The notes beneath the pieces were generated by a model that was not told the origin of the DNA, ran no database searches, and saw nothing but the letters and a program-made list of their open reading frames with translations. Position numbers and translations under genes: made by a program. From positions 1-64,000 of the forward strand of contig JBCCXL010000025.1 of assembly GCA_039191605.1 (NCBI GenBank): a stretch of DNA of 64,000 bases, in the 5' to 3' direction. Positions 26,663 through 35,633 of this stretch are shown here, piece by piece (position 1 is the stretch's first letter; each line of letters starts with the position of its first letter). Source of the DNA: JBCCXL01 sp039191605 (GTDB lineage: Bacteria; Acidobacteriota; Thermoanaerobaculia; Multivoradales; JAHZIX01).

Positions 26663-27075
26663 GCTCGGGGTGGGGAAAGGGAGTCGAAGGGCTCGGTTGG
26701 CCAAGAAGGTCCAGCTTCGATGCCGTCACGACTCGCTGTGGAGGAGTTTCGGCAGGAGAGAACCGCGCGGATACCGCGGGATGGAGCGTCTGCAGGGAGA
26801 AGACGACAGGACGATTCTCTGAGGGCTGATGGAGAATGGAAGCCGGTACGGACGAATCCTCGAAGGAGAGGCAAGAGAAGAGATGAGGGAGGCAGCGGAA
26901 GTGAGCGCATGCCTACCGTGAGGGGATTCAGGCAGTCTACGGAGGCATAGAAAGGGTGTCAACCGGAGGTGGGGCGACTCCCAGGGGCTCCGTCGAAGGC
27001 AGTCGCCGGCCCTGCTGGGATGACTTCAAAAAGCCGTTGGGGGCTGCAGATTGGCGGGAGTGCGGCAGAAATCCC

Positions 27076-27104
27076 TTGACTTACGCCGTGTTGCCGCCTA
27101 CGAT
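27076..27104 (+). promoter_or_regulatory. Strong sigma-70 promoter of lexA, probably leaderless transcript
   Basis: TTGACT (27076-27081) and TACGAT (27099-27104) are separated by exactly 17 bp. The lexA ATG is at 27112, only 7 bases after the -10 box, so transcription should start at or next to the A of the start codon. No ribosome-binding sequence fits between them. A leaderless lexA mRNA is the straightforward reading. Confidence 0.72.
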
Positions 27105-27111
27105 AATCGCC

Positions 27112-27930
27112 ATGGCTAAGCAAGATCTCCCGCTCGACTCTGCTCCCTCCCCGATTTCGGATTCCTCCGTATCGAACTCGTCCGAGGCGAAGGAATTCGC
27201 CTCCTCTAAGGATAGTGCTGCTTCAGAGGCCGGAGTCCCAGCCGCTGCGGCGCCGGCGGCCAAGAAGAGGACCCCGCGGGCGGCGAAGAGGGGGCGCCCC
27301 CAGGGGGGAGGCTCGAAGGCGAAGTATCTGACCGAGCGTCAGAAAGCCATTCTCGACTTCATTCTCAGCTTCCAGGGGGAGCAGGGAATCGCTCCGACCC
27401 ATCGCGAGATCTGCGATCAATTTGGCTACAGCTCCTATGGAACGGTCTACAAGCACCTCAAGCTCTTGGAGCAGAAGGGCTACCTAACCCGCGACTGGAA
27501 CCAGAAGCGGGGGATTCAGGTGGTGATGGAAGAAGAGGAGACGGAGGCTTCCGGCCTTCCCTTCTACGGCAAGATTGCCGCCGGTCGGCCCATCGAGGCG
27601 ATTCAGGGAAGAGATCGACTGGAGGTGCCTGGGCATCTGCTGAGTCGTCGTCCTGGGGAACACTACGTTCTTCGGGTGGCTGGTGAATCGATGATCGAGG
27701 AAGGCATCCACGACGGCGATCTGGTGGTGGTGCTGAGCCGGGACGATGCGGAGACCGGGGACATGGTCGTGGCCCTGGTGGACGACGAAGCGACGCTGAA
27801 GCGCTTCTATCCGGAAGGAGAGCAGGTGCGCCTCCAGCCCGCGAACCCTCAGATGAAGCCGATCTTTGTTCCGGCAGACCAGCTGCGGATTCAGGGCGTG
27901 GTGGTGGGTCTGATGCGGAAGTACCTCTGA
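27112..27930 (+). CDS. lexA: LexA repressor, SOS regulator, with extended N-terminus
   Basis: 272 residues, about 70 longer than E. coli LexA. The extra N-terminal ~68 residues are Ser/Ala/Lys-rich ('SSVSNSSEAKEFASSKD', then 'AKKRTPRAAKRGRPQGGGSK', an AT-hook-like basic stretch). A winged helix follows (~73-135: 'RQKAILDFILSFQGEQGIA', 'SSYGTVYKHLKLLEQKGYLTR'). The C-terminal S24 peptidase domain contains the self-cleavage site Ala157-Gly158 ('KIAAGRPIEA'), the nucleophile Ser193 ('AGESMIEEG') and the general base Lys230 ('TLKRFY'). It should repress DNA-damage genes and cleave itself with RecA. I find no clear operator palindrome next to its own promoter. Confidence 0.95.
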   Translation: MAKQDLPLDSAPSPISDSSVSNSSEAKEFASSKDSAASEAGVPAAAAPAAKKRTPRAAKRGRPQGGGSKAKYLTERQKAILDFILSFQGEQGIAPTHREICDQFGYSSYGTVYKHLKLLEQKGYLTRDWNQKRGIQVVMEEEETEASGLPFYGKIAAGRPIEAIQGRDRLEVPGHLLSRRPGEHYVLRVAGESMIEEGIHDGDLVVVLSRDDAETGDMVVALVDDEATLKRFYPEGEQVRLQPANPQMKPIFVPADQLRIQGVVVGLMRKYL

Positions 27931-28446
27931 GATGTCTCTCTAGGAACGGTGCGCTCGAGCGTCCTGACCCCTGGTTTCTGACATTCCAGAATCTGATACT
28001 CCAGACCCTGATACCCCATACCCTGAGATCCCGGCTCCCGGGCTTACGCCCCTGAAGTCCGTACCCCTGAGGTCCCTGCTGTGGGGCCTTTTCTCTTCTG
28101 GGCACGCTGGTTCGGCATGCCGGTCTCTTGTGCACCCTGGTGCCTTGTGCTTGGGCACCTTGGTCTTTTGGGGCACCCTGGGCTCCCTTATTGGGGTGGG
28201 CTGGCGCCTCGCAGAGCCTTTGGTCCTCCGAGCTCCTCGATTCCGCTTTGCCGATTGTGGCGTCATCGGGGGTTGGGGGTATTCAGAGTCAGAGCTCTCT
28301 GAGGCTAGAGTTGTCGGGTGGTACCGCTGGAGCAGGGGGCGGTTTGGAAAGGGCCCGGAAGTCCTTTCGTCTCTGCTTTTTTCTCCTAAATCGGTTATCC
28401 TTGAGAGCCCTTCGCCCACAAAACGCGTAGCGAGCTTCCCCCCCAG
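27931..28446. other. Intergenic region with degenerate short repeats
   Basis: About 515 bases between lexA and pilT without a supportable gene. It contains runs of imperfectly repeated words: CTGATAC/CCAGA-type units at ~27970-28045 and GGGCACC/GCACCCTGG-type units at ~28098-28180. A short AT-richer stretch with CTTTTTTCTCC (~28376-28387) lies before the pilT start and may hold its promoter. Minus-strand open frames here are low-complexity and rejected. Confidence 0.5.
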
Positions 28447-29919
28447 GTGAGCCGCGCGGGAGCCGACCCGCAAGCTATGGATCTCGATTCACTACTCAAA
28501 TTCATGACCAAGAAGGGGGCGTCGGACCTGCACCTCAAGCCGACTCGCCCTCCCTTGCTCCGCGTCGACGGCAAGATCGTGCCGGTCGATTTAGAGCCCT
28601 TTCGTCCAGACGCCCTGAGGGAAATGCTGGAGGGCATTCTCGACGATGCCCAGAAGCGGCGCCTCGAAGAAAATAAGAGCGTCGATCTCGGCTATGGGGT
28701 GCGCGGTCTCGCCCGCTTTCGAGGCAATCTCTATCTGCAGCGGGGCAGCATGGCGGCAACCTTTCGCCGCGTACCCTTCAATATCGCCTCGGCGGAGGAT
28801 CTAGACCTACCGGAAACCCTGCTGGATTTTTGCAAGATCCACATGGGGCTCGTCTTGGTCACGGGTCCCACCGGTAGCGGCAAGTCCACCACCCTGGCGG
28901 CGATGATCAAGCACATCTCGCGCACTCGCCAGGTGCACGTGATCACCATCGAAGATCCGATGGAGTTTCTGTTCACGGACAACATGGCGACCATTTCTCA
29001 GCGCGAGGTGGGGACCGATACGGTGAGCTTCGCCGAGGCCCTGCGCAACGCCATGCGGCAGGACCCGGACGTCATCATGGTGGGAGAGATGCGTGATCCG
29101 GAGACCGTGGCGACGGTGATTACCGCGGCGGAAACCGGCCACCTGGTGTTCTCCACGCTGCATACGAATTCCGCCCCGCAGACCATCGACCGTATTCTCG
29201 ATACCTTCCCTTCAGATCAGCAGCCGCAGATCCGGGCCCAGCTAGGGCAGATCCTCAAGGGCGTGATCTCGATGAAGCTGGTGGAGCGTAAGGATGGTGG
29301 CCGGGTCGCCTCCCTCGAGATTCTCAAGGCCTCTCCGAAGGTCTCGAACATGGTCGAGAAGGGGGAGATCGGCGAGCTGCACGAGGAGCTGGAGTCCTCG
29401 GTTGGCTACTACAAGATGCAGAGCATGAATCAGAGCCTGCTCTCGCTCCTGGTCAACGGCTCCATCACCTACGACGAAGCGATGAACCAATCCACGGATC
29501 CGGAGGATCTTTCGCTCAAGCTGCGCAAGCTCTTCCCGAAGCTCATCGAGAGTGATTCGACGGACGGAGACGACGATATGTCCAGCGCAGATTTTTCGCA
29601 GATCCACGAGCTCTTGGAATTTCGCCGCCTGTTCGAGGAGCAGGAAGAGAAGGTCAAGCAGCGGATGCTGGAGAAGGATGAGGTCATCGGTCGCCTCGAA
29701 ACGGTGGTCTCAGACCGGGATCGCTCCATCGATCAGCTGGAAGATCAGATCCGCGGCCTTCAGGACGAAGCGGATAAGCAGCAGGGGGAGTACACCCGCC
29801 TGCGGCAGGAAGCGCAGGAGAAGATCGACAAGCTGATGCAGCGAATCCGTCAGCTGACTCAGGGCGCCCAGCCGGAGGCACCGCCGCCGCCGCCGAAGAA
29901 GTCCGGCATTTTCCGCTGA
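28447..29919 (+). CDS. pilT: PilT/PilU-family type IV pilus retraction ATPase with coiled-coil tail
   Basis: 490 residues from GTG (an internal ATG at 28477 is an equally good start). Residues ~10-370 are a complete PilT-like ATPase: the 'GASDLHLKPTRPPLLRVDG' N-domain, Walker A GPTGSGKST near 140, the Asp box 'VITIEDPMEF', Walker B 'DPDVIMVGEMRDPETV' and the His box 'TGHLVFSTLHTNSAPQTIDRI'. A ~110-residue tail follows that normal PilT lacks: a long charged coiled coil (~390-470, 'EEQEEKVKQRMLEKDEVIGR' onward) and a Pro-rich end 'PPPPPKKSGIFR'. It should power pilus retraction/twitching at the inner membrane. The tail may localise or oligomerise it. No other pilus gene is in the window. Confidence 0.92.
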   Translation: MSRAGADPQAMDLDSLLKFMTKKGASDLHLKPTRPPLLRVDGKIVPVDLEPFRPDALREMLEGILDDAQKRRLEENKSVDLGYGVRGLARFRGNLYLQRGSMAATFRRVPFNIASAEDLDLPETLLDFCKIHMGLVLVTGPTGSGKSTTLAAMIKHISRTRQVHVITIEDPMEFLFTDNMATISQREVGTDTVSFAEALRNAMRQDPDVIMVGEMRDPETVATVITAAETGHLVFSTLHTNSAPQTIDRILDTFPSDQQPQIRAQLGQILKGVISMKLVERKDGGRVASLEILKASPKVSNMVEKGEIGELHEELESSVGYYKMQSMNQSLLSLLVNGSITYDEAMNQSTDPEDLSLKLRKLFPKLIESDSTDGDDDMSSADFSQIHELLEFRRLFEEQEEKVKQRMLEKDEVIGRLETVVSDRDRSIDQLEDQIRGLQDEADKQQGEYTRLRQEAQEKIDKLMQRIRQLTQGAQPEAPPPPPKKSGIFR

Positions 29920-30258
29920 GGGGCTCGCGGGGTAGCAGCATTGCGCCCGAAGACTGGGTTGGGCTCTTCCGACGGGCTCTGCTGAAGGGGCCCGCTGAAC
30001 GAGCCTCGCTGGCCGTTCGATTGAAGGCCGTCTGATCCAAGACCGGTTCGGTCCAAGGATGCCGATGGGGGAAGCGTCGAGCTATTCAGGCCCCCTCGCT
30101 CTTTTGCCTCTTTGGTGAGCCTCTTTGGCTGAGGAGCCCTTCTGCCTCCCGCGCCGAGGAGAGGGCGATTCTCGCTACCGAGAGGATGCTTCCGGGAAGA
30201 GATTTGTTGTAGCGCCTCAACAGGGTTAAACTCCCGCTTGAGGTAATGGGCTACAACT
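29920..30258. other. Intergenic region upstream of gatC
   Basis: About 340 bases with no supported gene. The 3' part carries the gatC promoter (30205-30233) and GAGGT (30240-30244) some 14 bases ahead of the gatC ATG. Confidence 0.55.
30205..30233 (+). promoter_or_regulatory. Putative sigma-70 promoter of gatCA operon
   Basis: TTGTTG (30205-30210), a 17-bp spacer and TAAACT (30228-30233). The predicted start would be near 30240, giving a ~20-base leader before the gatC ATG at 30259. Confidence 0.55.
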
Positions 30259-30645
30259 ATGCATGAAATCAAGAGAATTGCCCGGTTAGCGAAGCTGCAT
30301 CTGGAAGCCTCGGAGGAAGCGGAGCTGCAGCAGCAGCTGGCGAGGGTCTTCGAGTATTTAGAGCGGCTCGAGCCCGTGTCGTTGGAGGGCGGAGCTGGGG
30401 GCGAGTCAGCGCAGAGCGGACTTGAGCCTCAGGATCGGTCGTTTCGTGAGCCTGCGGCCCCACCCTTAGAGCCTGAACCCTTAAAGCCTGAGGCCGCGCC
30501 TTTGGAGCCTGCGGACGAGCCCGGGGAGATCACTCCGGCGCTGAGCCGATCCAGCCTGCTCGCCAACGCGCCTCGCCATCGCGACGGCCATCTCGTCGTT
30601 CCCGGGGTGTTCAGCGCTGCCGGAGAGAGCCGCCGTGGCCGCTGA
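30259..30645 (+). CDS. gatC: Asp-tRNA(Asn)/Glu-tRNA(Gln) amidotransferase subunit C, with insertion
   Basis: 128 residues, against ~95 normally. The N-terminal helices 'EIKRIARLAKLHLEASEEAELQQQLARVFEYLERLEPV' match GatC, and the C-terminal 'ALSRSSLLANAPRHRDGHLVVPGVF' matches the conserved GatC tail that wraps around GatA. A ~50-residue Pro/Glu-rich segment (~45-90) has been inserted between them, replacing the usual short linker. It stabilises the GatA amidase for tRNA-dependent formation of Gln/Asn. The stop overlaps the gatA start (GTG at 30635) by 11 bases. gatB is not in the window. Confidence 0.9.
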   Translation: MHEIKRIARLAKLHLEASEEAELQQQLARVFEYLERLEPVSLEGGAGGESAQSGLEPQDRSFREPAAPPLEPEPLKPEAAPLEPADEPGEITPALSRSSLLANAPRHRDGHLVVPGVFSAAGESRRGR

Positions 30646-32182
30646 GGAGCTCGCCCATCTCGACTCGACGAGCCTCGCCTCGGGGCTTCGGCGAGGCGAC
30701 TTTTCCGCCTTGGAGTTGATGGACTTTTGCCTGCGGCGCATCCAGCGAGCTGATTCCCGGCTACAGGCCTTCATCGAGGTTTTCACCGACGACGCCCTGC
30801 GCGAAGCGGAAGCGGTGGATCGCCGTCTCGCTGCCGGTGGCCGCCTCGGCCCCCTGGCGGGAGTGCCGGTGGCGATTAAAGACAATCTCAGCATCGCCGG
30901 GCGGTCGCTGTCCTGTGGGTCGCGGATTCTCGAGGGCTACGTGGCGCCCTATTCCGCGACCGCCGTAGAGCGCCTGCAGCGGGCCGGTGCCATCGTCGTC
31001 GGCCGCACCAATCTCGATGAAATGGCCATGGGCTCTTCCTGCGAGACTTCGATCTGGGGATCGACCCTCAATCCATGGGACTTGGGGCGAGTGCCGGGAG
31101 GCTCTAGCGGCGGATCTGCCGCCGCGGTTGCCGCGGCGATGGTGCCCTTGGCTCTGGGCTCGGACACCGGCGGCTCGGTACGGCAGCCGGCAGCCTTCAC
31201 CGGCGTTGTGGGGCTGCGGCCGACCTATGGTCGAGTGTCTCGCCACGGTTTGGTGGCCTTCGCCTCTTCCTTCGATCAGGTCGGGCCCTTGGCGAGGTCG
31301 GTACGGGATGTCGCCCTGGCGCTGGAGGTGCTGGCCGGCCCGGATCCCCGGGACAGCACTACCACCAAGGAGCCGGTGGAGAGCTGGGGATCCTCACTTC
31401 AGGGGATTGAGGATGCCCCCTCCCTGGCGGGGCTGAGACTAGGCTGGTGCGAGCTGGCAGGAGATCTTGCGGTAGACGCCGCCACCGAGGCCTGCTGGCG
31501 GCGGAGCTGTCAGCGGCTGGAGGCTCTCGGCGCCACCCTGGTTCCGCTTCAGCTGCCGACCCTGGATCAAGCCCTCGCCATCTATTCGGTGCTGGCTCCC
31601 TGCGAGGCGAGCTCCAATCTGGCCCGATTCGACGGCGTCCGCTTCGGTCGTCGGGCGGCGGAGGCGGAAGACCTGGAAGATTCTGCTGTTGAAGAATTGA
31701 GTCTGGAAGATCTCTACGTCCGCAGCCGTTCCGAGGGCTTCGGTCCCGAGGTCAAGCGACGAATCCTGTTGGGAACCTACGCGCTGTCGGCGGGTGATCG
31801 GGAGAGCTACTACTACCGTGCGCGGCGGGCGCTACGCCAAGTGCGCCGCGAGTTGCGGGAAGCCCTGGAGCGGGTCGACGCCCTGATCAGCCCGACGACG
31901 CCGACCTCCGCCTTTGCCCTGGGAGCTCGCCGTGAGCCGCTGGAGATGTATCGCAGCGATATCTTCACCTGCGCGCCGAGCCTGGCTGGCCTCCCGGCTA
32001 TCGCGGTCCCCGCCGGCCTGACGGGGGAGGGATTGCCCTCCTCGCTCCAGGTGACGGGAGCCCCCTTCGCCGAGGCCAAGATTCTGCGCATCGCCACCGC
32101 CTTTGAGGCGGATCGGCAGAGAGACGAAGGGATGCTGAGGCCTTCGATGGAATGGATGAATGCTTCGGGGGTCGCGGCATGA
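30635..32182 (+). CDS. gatA: Asp-tRNA(Asn)/Glu-tRNA(Gln) amidotransferase subunit A
   Basis: 515 residues with a GTG start inside gatC. The amidase-signature triad is complete: Lys82 ('AIKDNL'), the cis-Ser157 ('GGSSGGSAAAVAA') and the nucleophile Ser181 ('DTGGSVRQPA'). It releases ammonia from Gln/Asn and passes it to GatB for amidation of Glu-tRNA(Gln) or Asp-tRNA(Asn). The C-terminal 'ISPTTPTSAFALG' and 'AGLPAIAVPAG' blocks are canonical for GatA. The TGA overlaps the ATG of the following amidase gene, so the operon continues. Confidence 0.96.
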   Translation: MAAEELAHLDSTSLASGLRRGDFSALELMDFCLRRIQRADSRLQAFIEVFTDDALREAEAVDRRLAAGGRLGPLAGVPVAIKDNLSIAGRSLSCGSRILEGYVAPYSATAVERLQRAGAIVVGRTNLDEMAMGSSCETSIWGSTLNPWDLGRVPGGSSGGSAAAVAAAMVPLALGSDTGGSVRQPAAFTGVVGLRPTYGRVSRHGLVAFASSFDQVGPLARSVRDVALALEVLAGPDPRDSTTTKEPVESWGSSLQGIEDAPSLAGLRLGWCELAGDLAVDAATEACWRRSCQRLEALGATLVPLQLPTLDQALAIYSVLAPCEASSNLARFDGVRFGRRAAEAEDLEDSAVEELSLEDLYVRSRSEGFGPEVKRRILLGTYALSAGDRESYYYRARRALRQVRRELREALERVDALISPTTPTSAFALGARREPLEMYRSDIFTCAPSLAGLPAIAVPAGLTGEGLPSSLQVTGAPFAEAKILRIATAFEADRQRDEGMLRPSMEWMNASGVAA

Positions 32183-34179
32183 GGCTGCCTAAATACGCCA
32201 AACGCCGCCTATTCCAGGTCGCCTTGGTGCTGATGTTGGTCTCTGTCGGGGACCCGGCGGCATTTGAGGCTGCGGCAGACAAGGGAGTCACTCTCACCTT
32301 GGCGATCCCCGGTGGGGAAGGGGGCCAGCGGGCCGTTTGGACCGCCGACGGGATCTATATCGAGGCTCAGCCCCTGCCCGGCGAGGGGCTCTTGGCGTTC
32401 AGCCGCCGACTCTGCGGCAGCGAGACGGCAGCTTCCGCCATCGCCCAGGCCCACGGAGGCCGGCGCGGAATGCTGGCGGGAGCGTGGTACCGAATTCCCG
32501 TCGACTGGCTCTCCCCGGTGCATCAGCAGGTCGTGATGACCACCCTGTTTCCGGGGGATCAGCGCAGCAGCGCCGGATGGCGCCACCGGGTCTCACAGCG
32601 GGACGACACCCTGTGGGCGATCTCGGAGCGGTTTACCGGTCGCGGTGAGCTCTTCCCGGAGCTTCGTCGGGCCAATCAGCTGACCGACAACACAATTCGC
32701 CCAGGGCAGCGATTGCTGATTCCGGCGGCGCTGCTGCGCCCGGAGCTGCGGGCGATGCTGCCCCAGGTTCCCGGCGCCGCTATTGGGGCTGGCGGGGCCG
32801 GTGGGGCGACGATGGCCCCGTCGCAGGGGGGTGGCGTTACGACTCCCACTTCCGCTTCGCCCTCCACTAGACCTTCCATTGGGTCCTCTACTGGGCTCTC
32901 CACTGGGGCTAGCAACTCGGCAGCGGGGGCGGCCCCCGCTGCTTCGTCGGTGACGACGGCTCCCTTCTCCGTCGAGGCGACCACGGCGCAGCGCTTCCCG
33001 TCCCTCGGCGACGTGCGGCTGGAGTACGGATCGGATCGCGACGGCGACTTCGCGCTCTACCGGCTCAAGCCCGGCGAGGCCCTCTACTCCAGCGTGGTGG
33101 TGCGCTTCACCGGCCGGGTTTACGCCAACGACGTCAATGCTCTGGCGGCGGATATCGCTCGGCGCAGCGGAGTGGCGGACGTCACCGATATGGCGGTGGG
33201 CTACCCGGTGAAGATCCCCTTCGCGTTGCTGCAGCCGGAATTCCTGCCTCCGGGGCATCCCCGACGGCAGGAGTTCGAGCAGAATCAGCGGGCTAGCGCC
33301 GCGTTCAGCAACACGGTTCGCTCCCGCAATCTTCAGGGCATCACGGTGATTCTCGATCCCGGCCACGGTGGGAACGATGTCGGCGCTTCCCGAAGAGGAG
33401 TGTGGGAGAGCGTCTACGTCTATGACATCGCTCTGCGCCTCAAGCGGCATCTGGAGACCACGACCTCGGCGCGGGTCTTTCTCTCCACCGAGGCGAAGGG
33501 CGGAACGGAGGTAGGAGAGCGGGATGTGCTGCCCTACGACAAAACCCATCGGGTGCTCACCGACCCTCCCTACTCGCTGAACCAGGACTCCACCGTCGGG
33601 GTCCATCTACGCTGGTATCTATCCAACCGCATCTACCGCGAGGCTCTGGAGCGTGGAGCCCAATCGGATCACGTGGTGTTTCTCTCGATCCACGCCGATT
33701 CTCTCCACCCCTCTCTGCGCGGGGCTATGGCCTATATCCCCGACGCTAAGCTGCGGCGGTCGAGCTACTCCAAGAGCGGCAGCGTGTATCGCGCGCGGCG
33801 GGAGGTGCGGGAGCAGCCCCGGGTGACCTTCACCCGCGAGGAGATGGTGCGCTCGGAAGGTCTCAGTCGGCAGTTGGCGACGGAGATCATCGACGCCTTT
33901 TCCCGGGCCGGGCTCGCGGTACATCCGGAGCAGCCGGTGAGGCAGAAGATCTATCGCGGGCGCAAGCCCTGGGTTCCGGCGGTCTTGCGCTACAACCGAG
34001 TGCCCGCCTCGATGCTCTTCGAGGTCAGCAATCTGGCCAATGACGAAGATCGCAGATTGCTGCAGACTCGCCGTTTCCGAGAGACGGCGGCGGTAGCTAT
34101 TGCCGACGGACTCTTGCGCTACTACGGCGTCGATAGCCGATCCGCGCCGCCGCCGCAGCGGATTGCGGCGGAGGAGTGA
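32179..34179 (+). CDS. N-acetylmuramoyl-L-alanine amidase (Amidase_3) with LysM domain
   Basis: 666 residues from an ATG that overlaps the gatA stop (ATGA). A signal peptide/anchor comes first ('LFQVALVLMLVSVGDPAAFEAA'). One clear LysM domain is at ~135-183 ('VSQRDDTLWAISERFTGRGE', ending 'IRPGQRLLIP'); a second, divergent LysM-like block lies at ~285-350 ('LKPGEALYSSVVVRFTGRVY'). Between them is a Ser/Thr/Pro-rich linker of short repeated words. The C-terminal Amidase_3 domain has the zinc ligands His396 ('DPGHGG'), Glu410 and His505 ('SIHAD') and the catalytic Glu615 ('LFEVSNL'). It should cleave the bond between MurNAc and L-Ala in the periplasm, probably at septa. Confidence 0.93.
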   Translation: MRLPKYAKRRLFQVALVLMLVSVGDPAAFEAAADKGVTLTLAIPGGEGGQRAVWTADGIYIEAQPLPGEGLLAFSRRLCGSETAASAIAQAHGGRRGMLAGAWYRIPVDWLSPVHQQVVMTTLFPGDQRSSAGWRHRVSQRDDTLWAISERFTGRGELFPELRRANQLTDNTIRPGQRLLIPAALLRPELRAMLPQVPGAAIGAGGAGGATMAPSQGGGVTTPTSASPSTRPSIGSSTGLSTGASNSAAGAAPAASSVTTAPFSVEATTAQRFPSLGDVRLEYGSDRDGDFALYRLKPGEALYSSVVVRFTGRVYANDVNALAADIARRSGVADVTDMAVGYPVKIPFALLQPEFLPPGHPRRQEFEQNQRASAAFSNTVRSRNLQGITVILDPGHGGNDVGASRRGVWESVYVYDIALRLKRHLETTTSARVFLSTEAKGGTEVGERDVLPYDKTHRVLTDPPYSLNQDSTVGVHLRWYLSNRIYREALERGAQSDHVVFLSIHADSLHPSLRGAMAYIPDAKLRRSSYSKSGSVYRARREVREQPRVTFTREEMVRSEGLSRQLATEIIDAFSRAGLAVHPEQPVRQKIYRGRKPWVPAVLRYNRVPASMLFEVSNLANDEDRRLLQTRRFRETAAVAIADGLLRYYGVDSRSAPPPQRIAAEE

Positions 34180-34220
34180 CCCCGAGGGTTCGGGGCGCGG
34201 GAACCTCTTCGATGCCGCGG

Positions 34221-34242
34221 GGGTCTCATCGAGAGGAGACCC
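34221..34242 (+). promoter_or_regulatory. Hairpin that would occlude the ribosome site of the ECF sigma gene
   Basis: GGGTCTC (34221-34227) pairs exactly with GAGACCC (34236-34242), with an 8-base loop. The Shine-Dalgarno region AGGAGA (34234-34239) lies in the loop edge and right arm, and the ATG follows at 34246. Translation of the sigma factor could therefore be limited by this structure. Confidence 0.45.
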
Positions 34243-34245
34243 TCG

Positions 34246-34947
34246 ATGAATGCCGCCAACCTCTACCCCGTCGCCGCCGTGATCGCTGACTCGGCGACCC
34301 CGTCGACGGCGGATGCCCAGCGGGCGCTGGATCTCGAATTAGCCCAGCGTCATCGCTGGGGCGACGATGCGGCCTTCGAAGAGCTCTACGAGCGCTTCTC
34401 GGGCTTGGTCTACAACCTCTGCCTACGGATGGCGGGGGAGCGAGAGCTGGCGTCGGATCTCGCCCAGGAGATCTTCCTTCGCATCTTTCGTCACCTCGGC
34501 CGCTTCGAGGGTCGCGCTAGCCTCAAGACCTGGGTGACCCAGGTGACCCTCAACCACTGCCGCTCCCGTCTCGGTCGGCGTCACCGCCGTCGACAGCGAT
34601 TCCGCCCCCAGCCGCTGGTAGAAGAGGGGGAGGAGGGAGTGGAGCTGGTAGATGAGGGTCGCGATCCGGAACAGCGGGCGGCCGCGGCGGAGGAGAGTCG
34701 CCAGGTGGCCGCAGCGGTGGCTCAGCTTCCCTCCCCCTACCGCGAGGCGGTGGTGCTCTGTGATTTAGAAGGGATGTCTTATCAACAGATCGCCGAGATT
34801 CTCGAGGTGCGCATCGGCACGGTGCGCTCGCGCATTGCCCGCGGGCGCACGCGGCTGCGAGCGATACTCGAGAAGAGCGAGCTAGCGACCGGTACTATTG
34901 GACAGCGGCCCGGGGGCGGCACCCGGTCCCGCGGAGAGAAAGCATGA
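34246..34947 (+). CDS. ECF-type RNA polymerase sigma factor
   Basis: 233 residues. Region 2 is at ~35-105 ('GDDAAFEELYERFSGLVYNLCLRM', 'ASDLAQEIFLRIFRHLGRFEG', 'SLKTWVTQVTLNHCRSRLGRR') and region 4 at ~165-215 ('LPSPYREAVVLCDLEGMSYQQIAEILEVRIGTVRSRIARGRTRL'). An N-terminal ~30 and an inter-domain acidic segment ('VEEGEEGVELVDEGRDPE') are extra. The gene overlaps the anti-sigma gene downstream (ATGA), so the pair is coupled and the regulon is probably envelope- or stress-related; the inducing signal is unknown. Confidence 0.95.
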   Translation: MNAANLYPVAAVIADSATPSTADAQRALDLELAQRHRWGDDAAFEELYERFSGLVYNLCLRMAGERELASDLAQEIFLRIFRHLGRFEGRASLKTWVTQVTLNHCRSRLGRRHRRRQRFRPQPLVEEGEEGVELVDEGRDPEQRAAAAEESRQVAAAVAQLPSPYREAVVLCDLEGMSYQQIAEILEVRIGTVRSRIARGRTRLRAILEKSELATGTIGQRPGGGTRSRGEKA

Positions 34948-35633
34948 GCGCCTTAGCCCAGAACAAGGATCCCCACGGTCACCTCAGCGATGAGGAGCTG
35001 TCGGCGGCCGTCGACGGCGAGCTACCGCGCCCGCATCTACGGCTAGTAGAGGAGCACCTGCAGCGTTGTGAGATCTGCCGTCAGCGGCAGCTGGATCTGC
35101 TGCGGGTGGTAGAGCCGCTGCGCCGATTGCAGCGCCAGGCGCCACCGCCGGCTCTCGGGCAGCTGGTGATGGATCGCGTTCGCTACCAGCGGGGCCAGCG
35201 CAGCTGGATCGAAGCGGTGGAGGATCGTCTCCCAGGGCCGGTGAGCCGCCAAAGCCCGGTGGGCTATTCCTTCGCCCTGGTGATCGCCCTCGCCGCCTGT
35301 CTCTTTTTCTTTGCCGATTGGCTGGAGCGTCGCGAATCGCCGAGCCCCACCTTCTCGGTGCCGACGGTGGAGGGGGCGGTGGTGGACGGGCGCGCCTTCG
35401 AGCTGACGGCGGACGGCATCTGGATCCAGAGCGCGGTCCGGGAGCGGGCTGGGGCTGCGGCTCCGCGGCTCCTTTTGCTGGAGTCCGCGGCGGGTCAGGA
35501 ACTGGCTCTGCGCTGGCCCGGCGCCGCCCTCTTGGCCCGCTCCGGGGAGGTGGTGCTACAAGATCAAGATGGCCAGTTGGTGCGCCTGAAGGCGCAAGGG
35601 CCCGCAGAAATAGAAAAGCCCGCAGCGCGGTAG
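34944..35633 (+). CDS. Transmembrane anti-sigma factor with zinc-finger (zf-HC2-like) domain
   Basis: 229 residues. The N-terminal motif His38...Cys42-x2-Cys45 in 'RLVEEHLQRCEICRQRQ' is the ZAS-type anti-sigma zinc finger. A single membrane helix ('GYSFALVIALAACLFFFADWL', ~108-130) leads to a ~95-residue periplasmic region rich in beta strands. It should sequester the ECF factor encoded immediately upstream until a periplasmic cue acts. A minus-strand terminator hairpin for the convergent greA gene overlaps its stop codon. Confidence 0.92.
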   Translation: MSALAQNKDPHGHLSDEELSAAVDGELPRPHLRLVEEHLQRCEICRQRQLDLLRVVEPLRRLQRQAPPPALGQLVMDRVRYQRGQRSWIEAVEDRLPGPVSRQSPVGYSFALVIALAACLFFFADWLERRESPSPTFSVPTVEGAVVDGRAFELTADGIWIQSAVRERAGAAAPRLLLLESAAGQELALRWPGAALLARSGEVVLQDQDGQLVRLKAQGPAEIEKPAAR

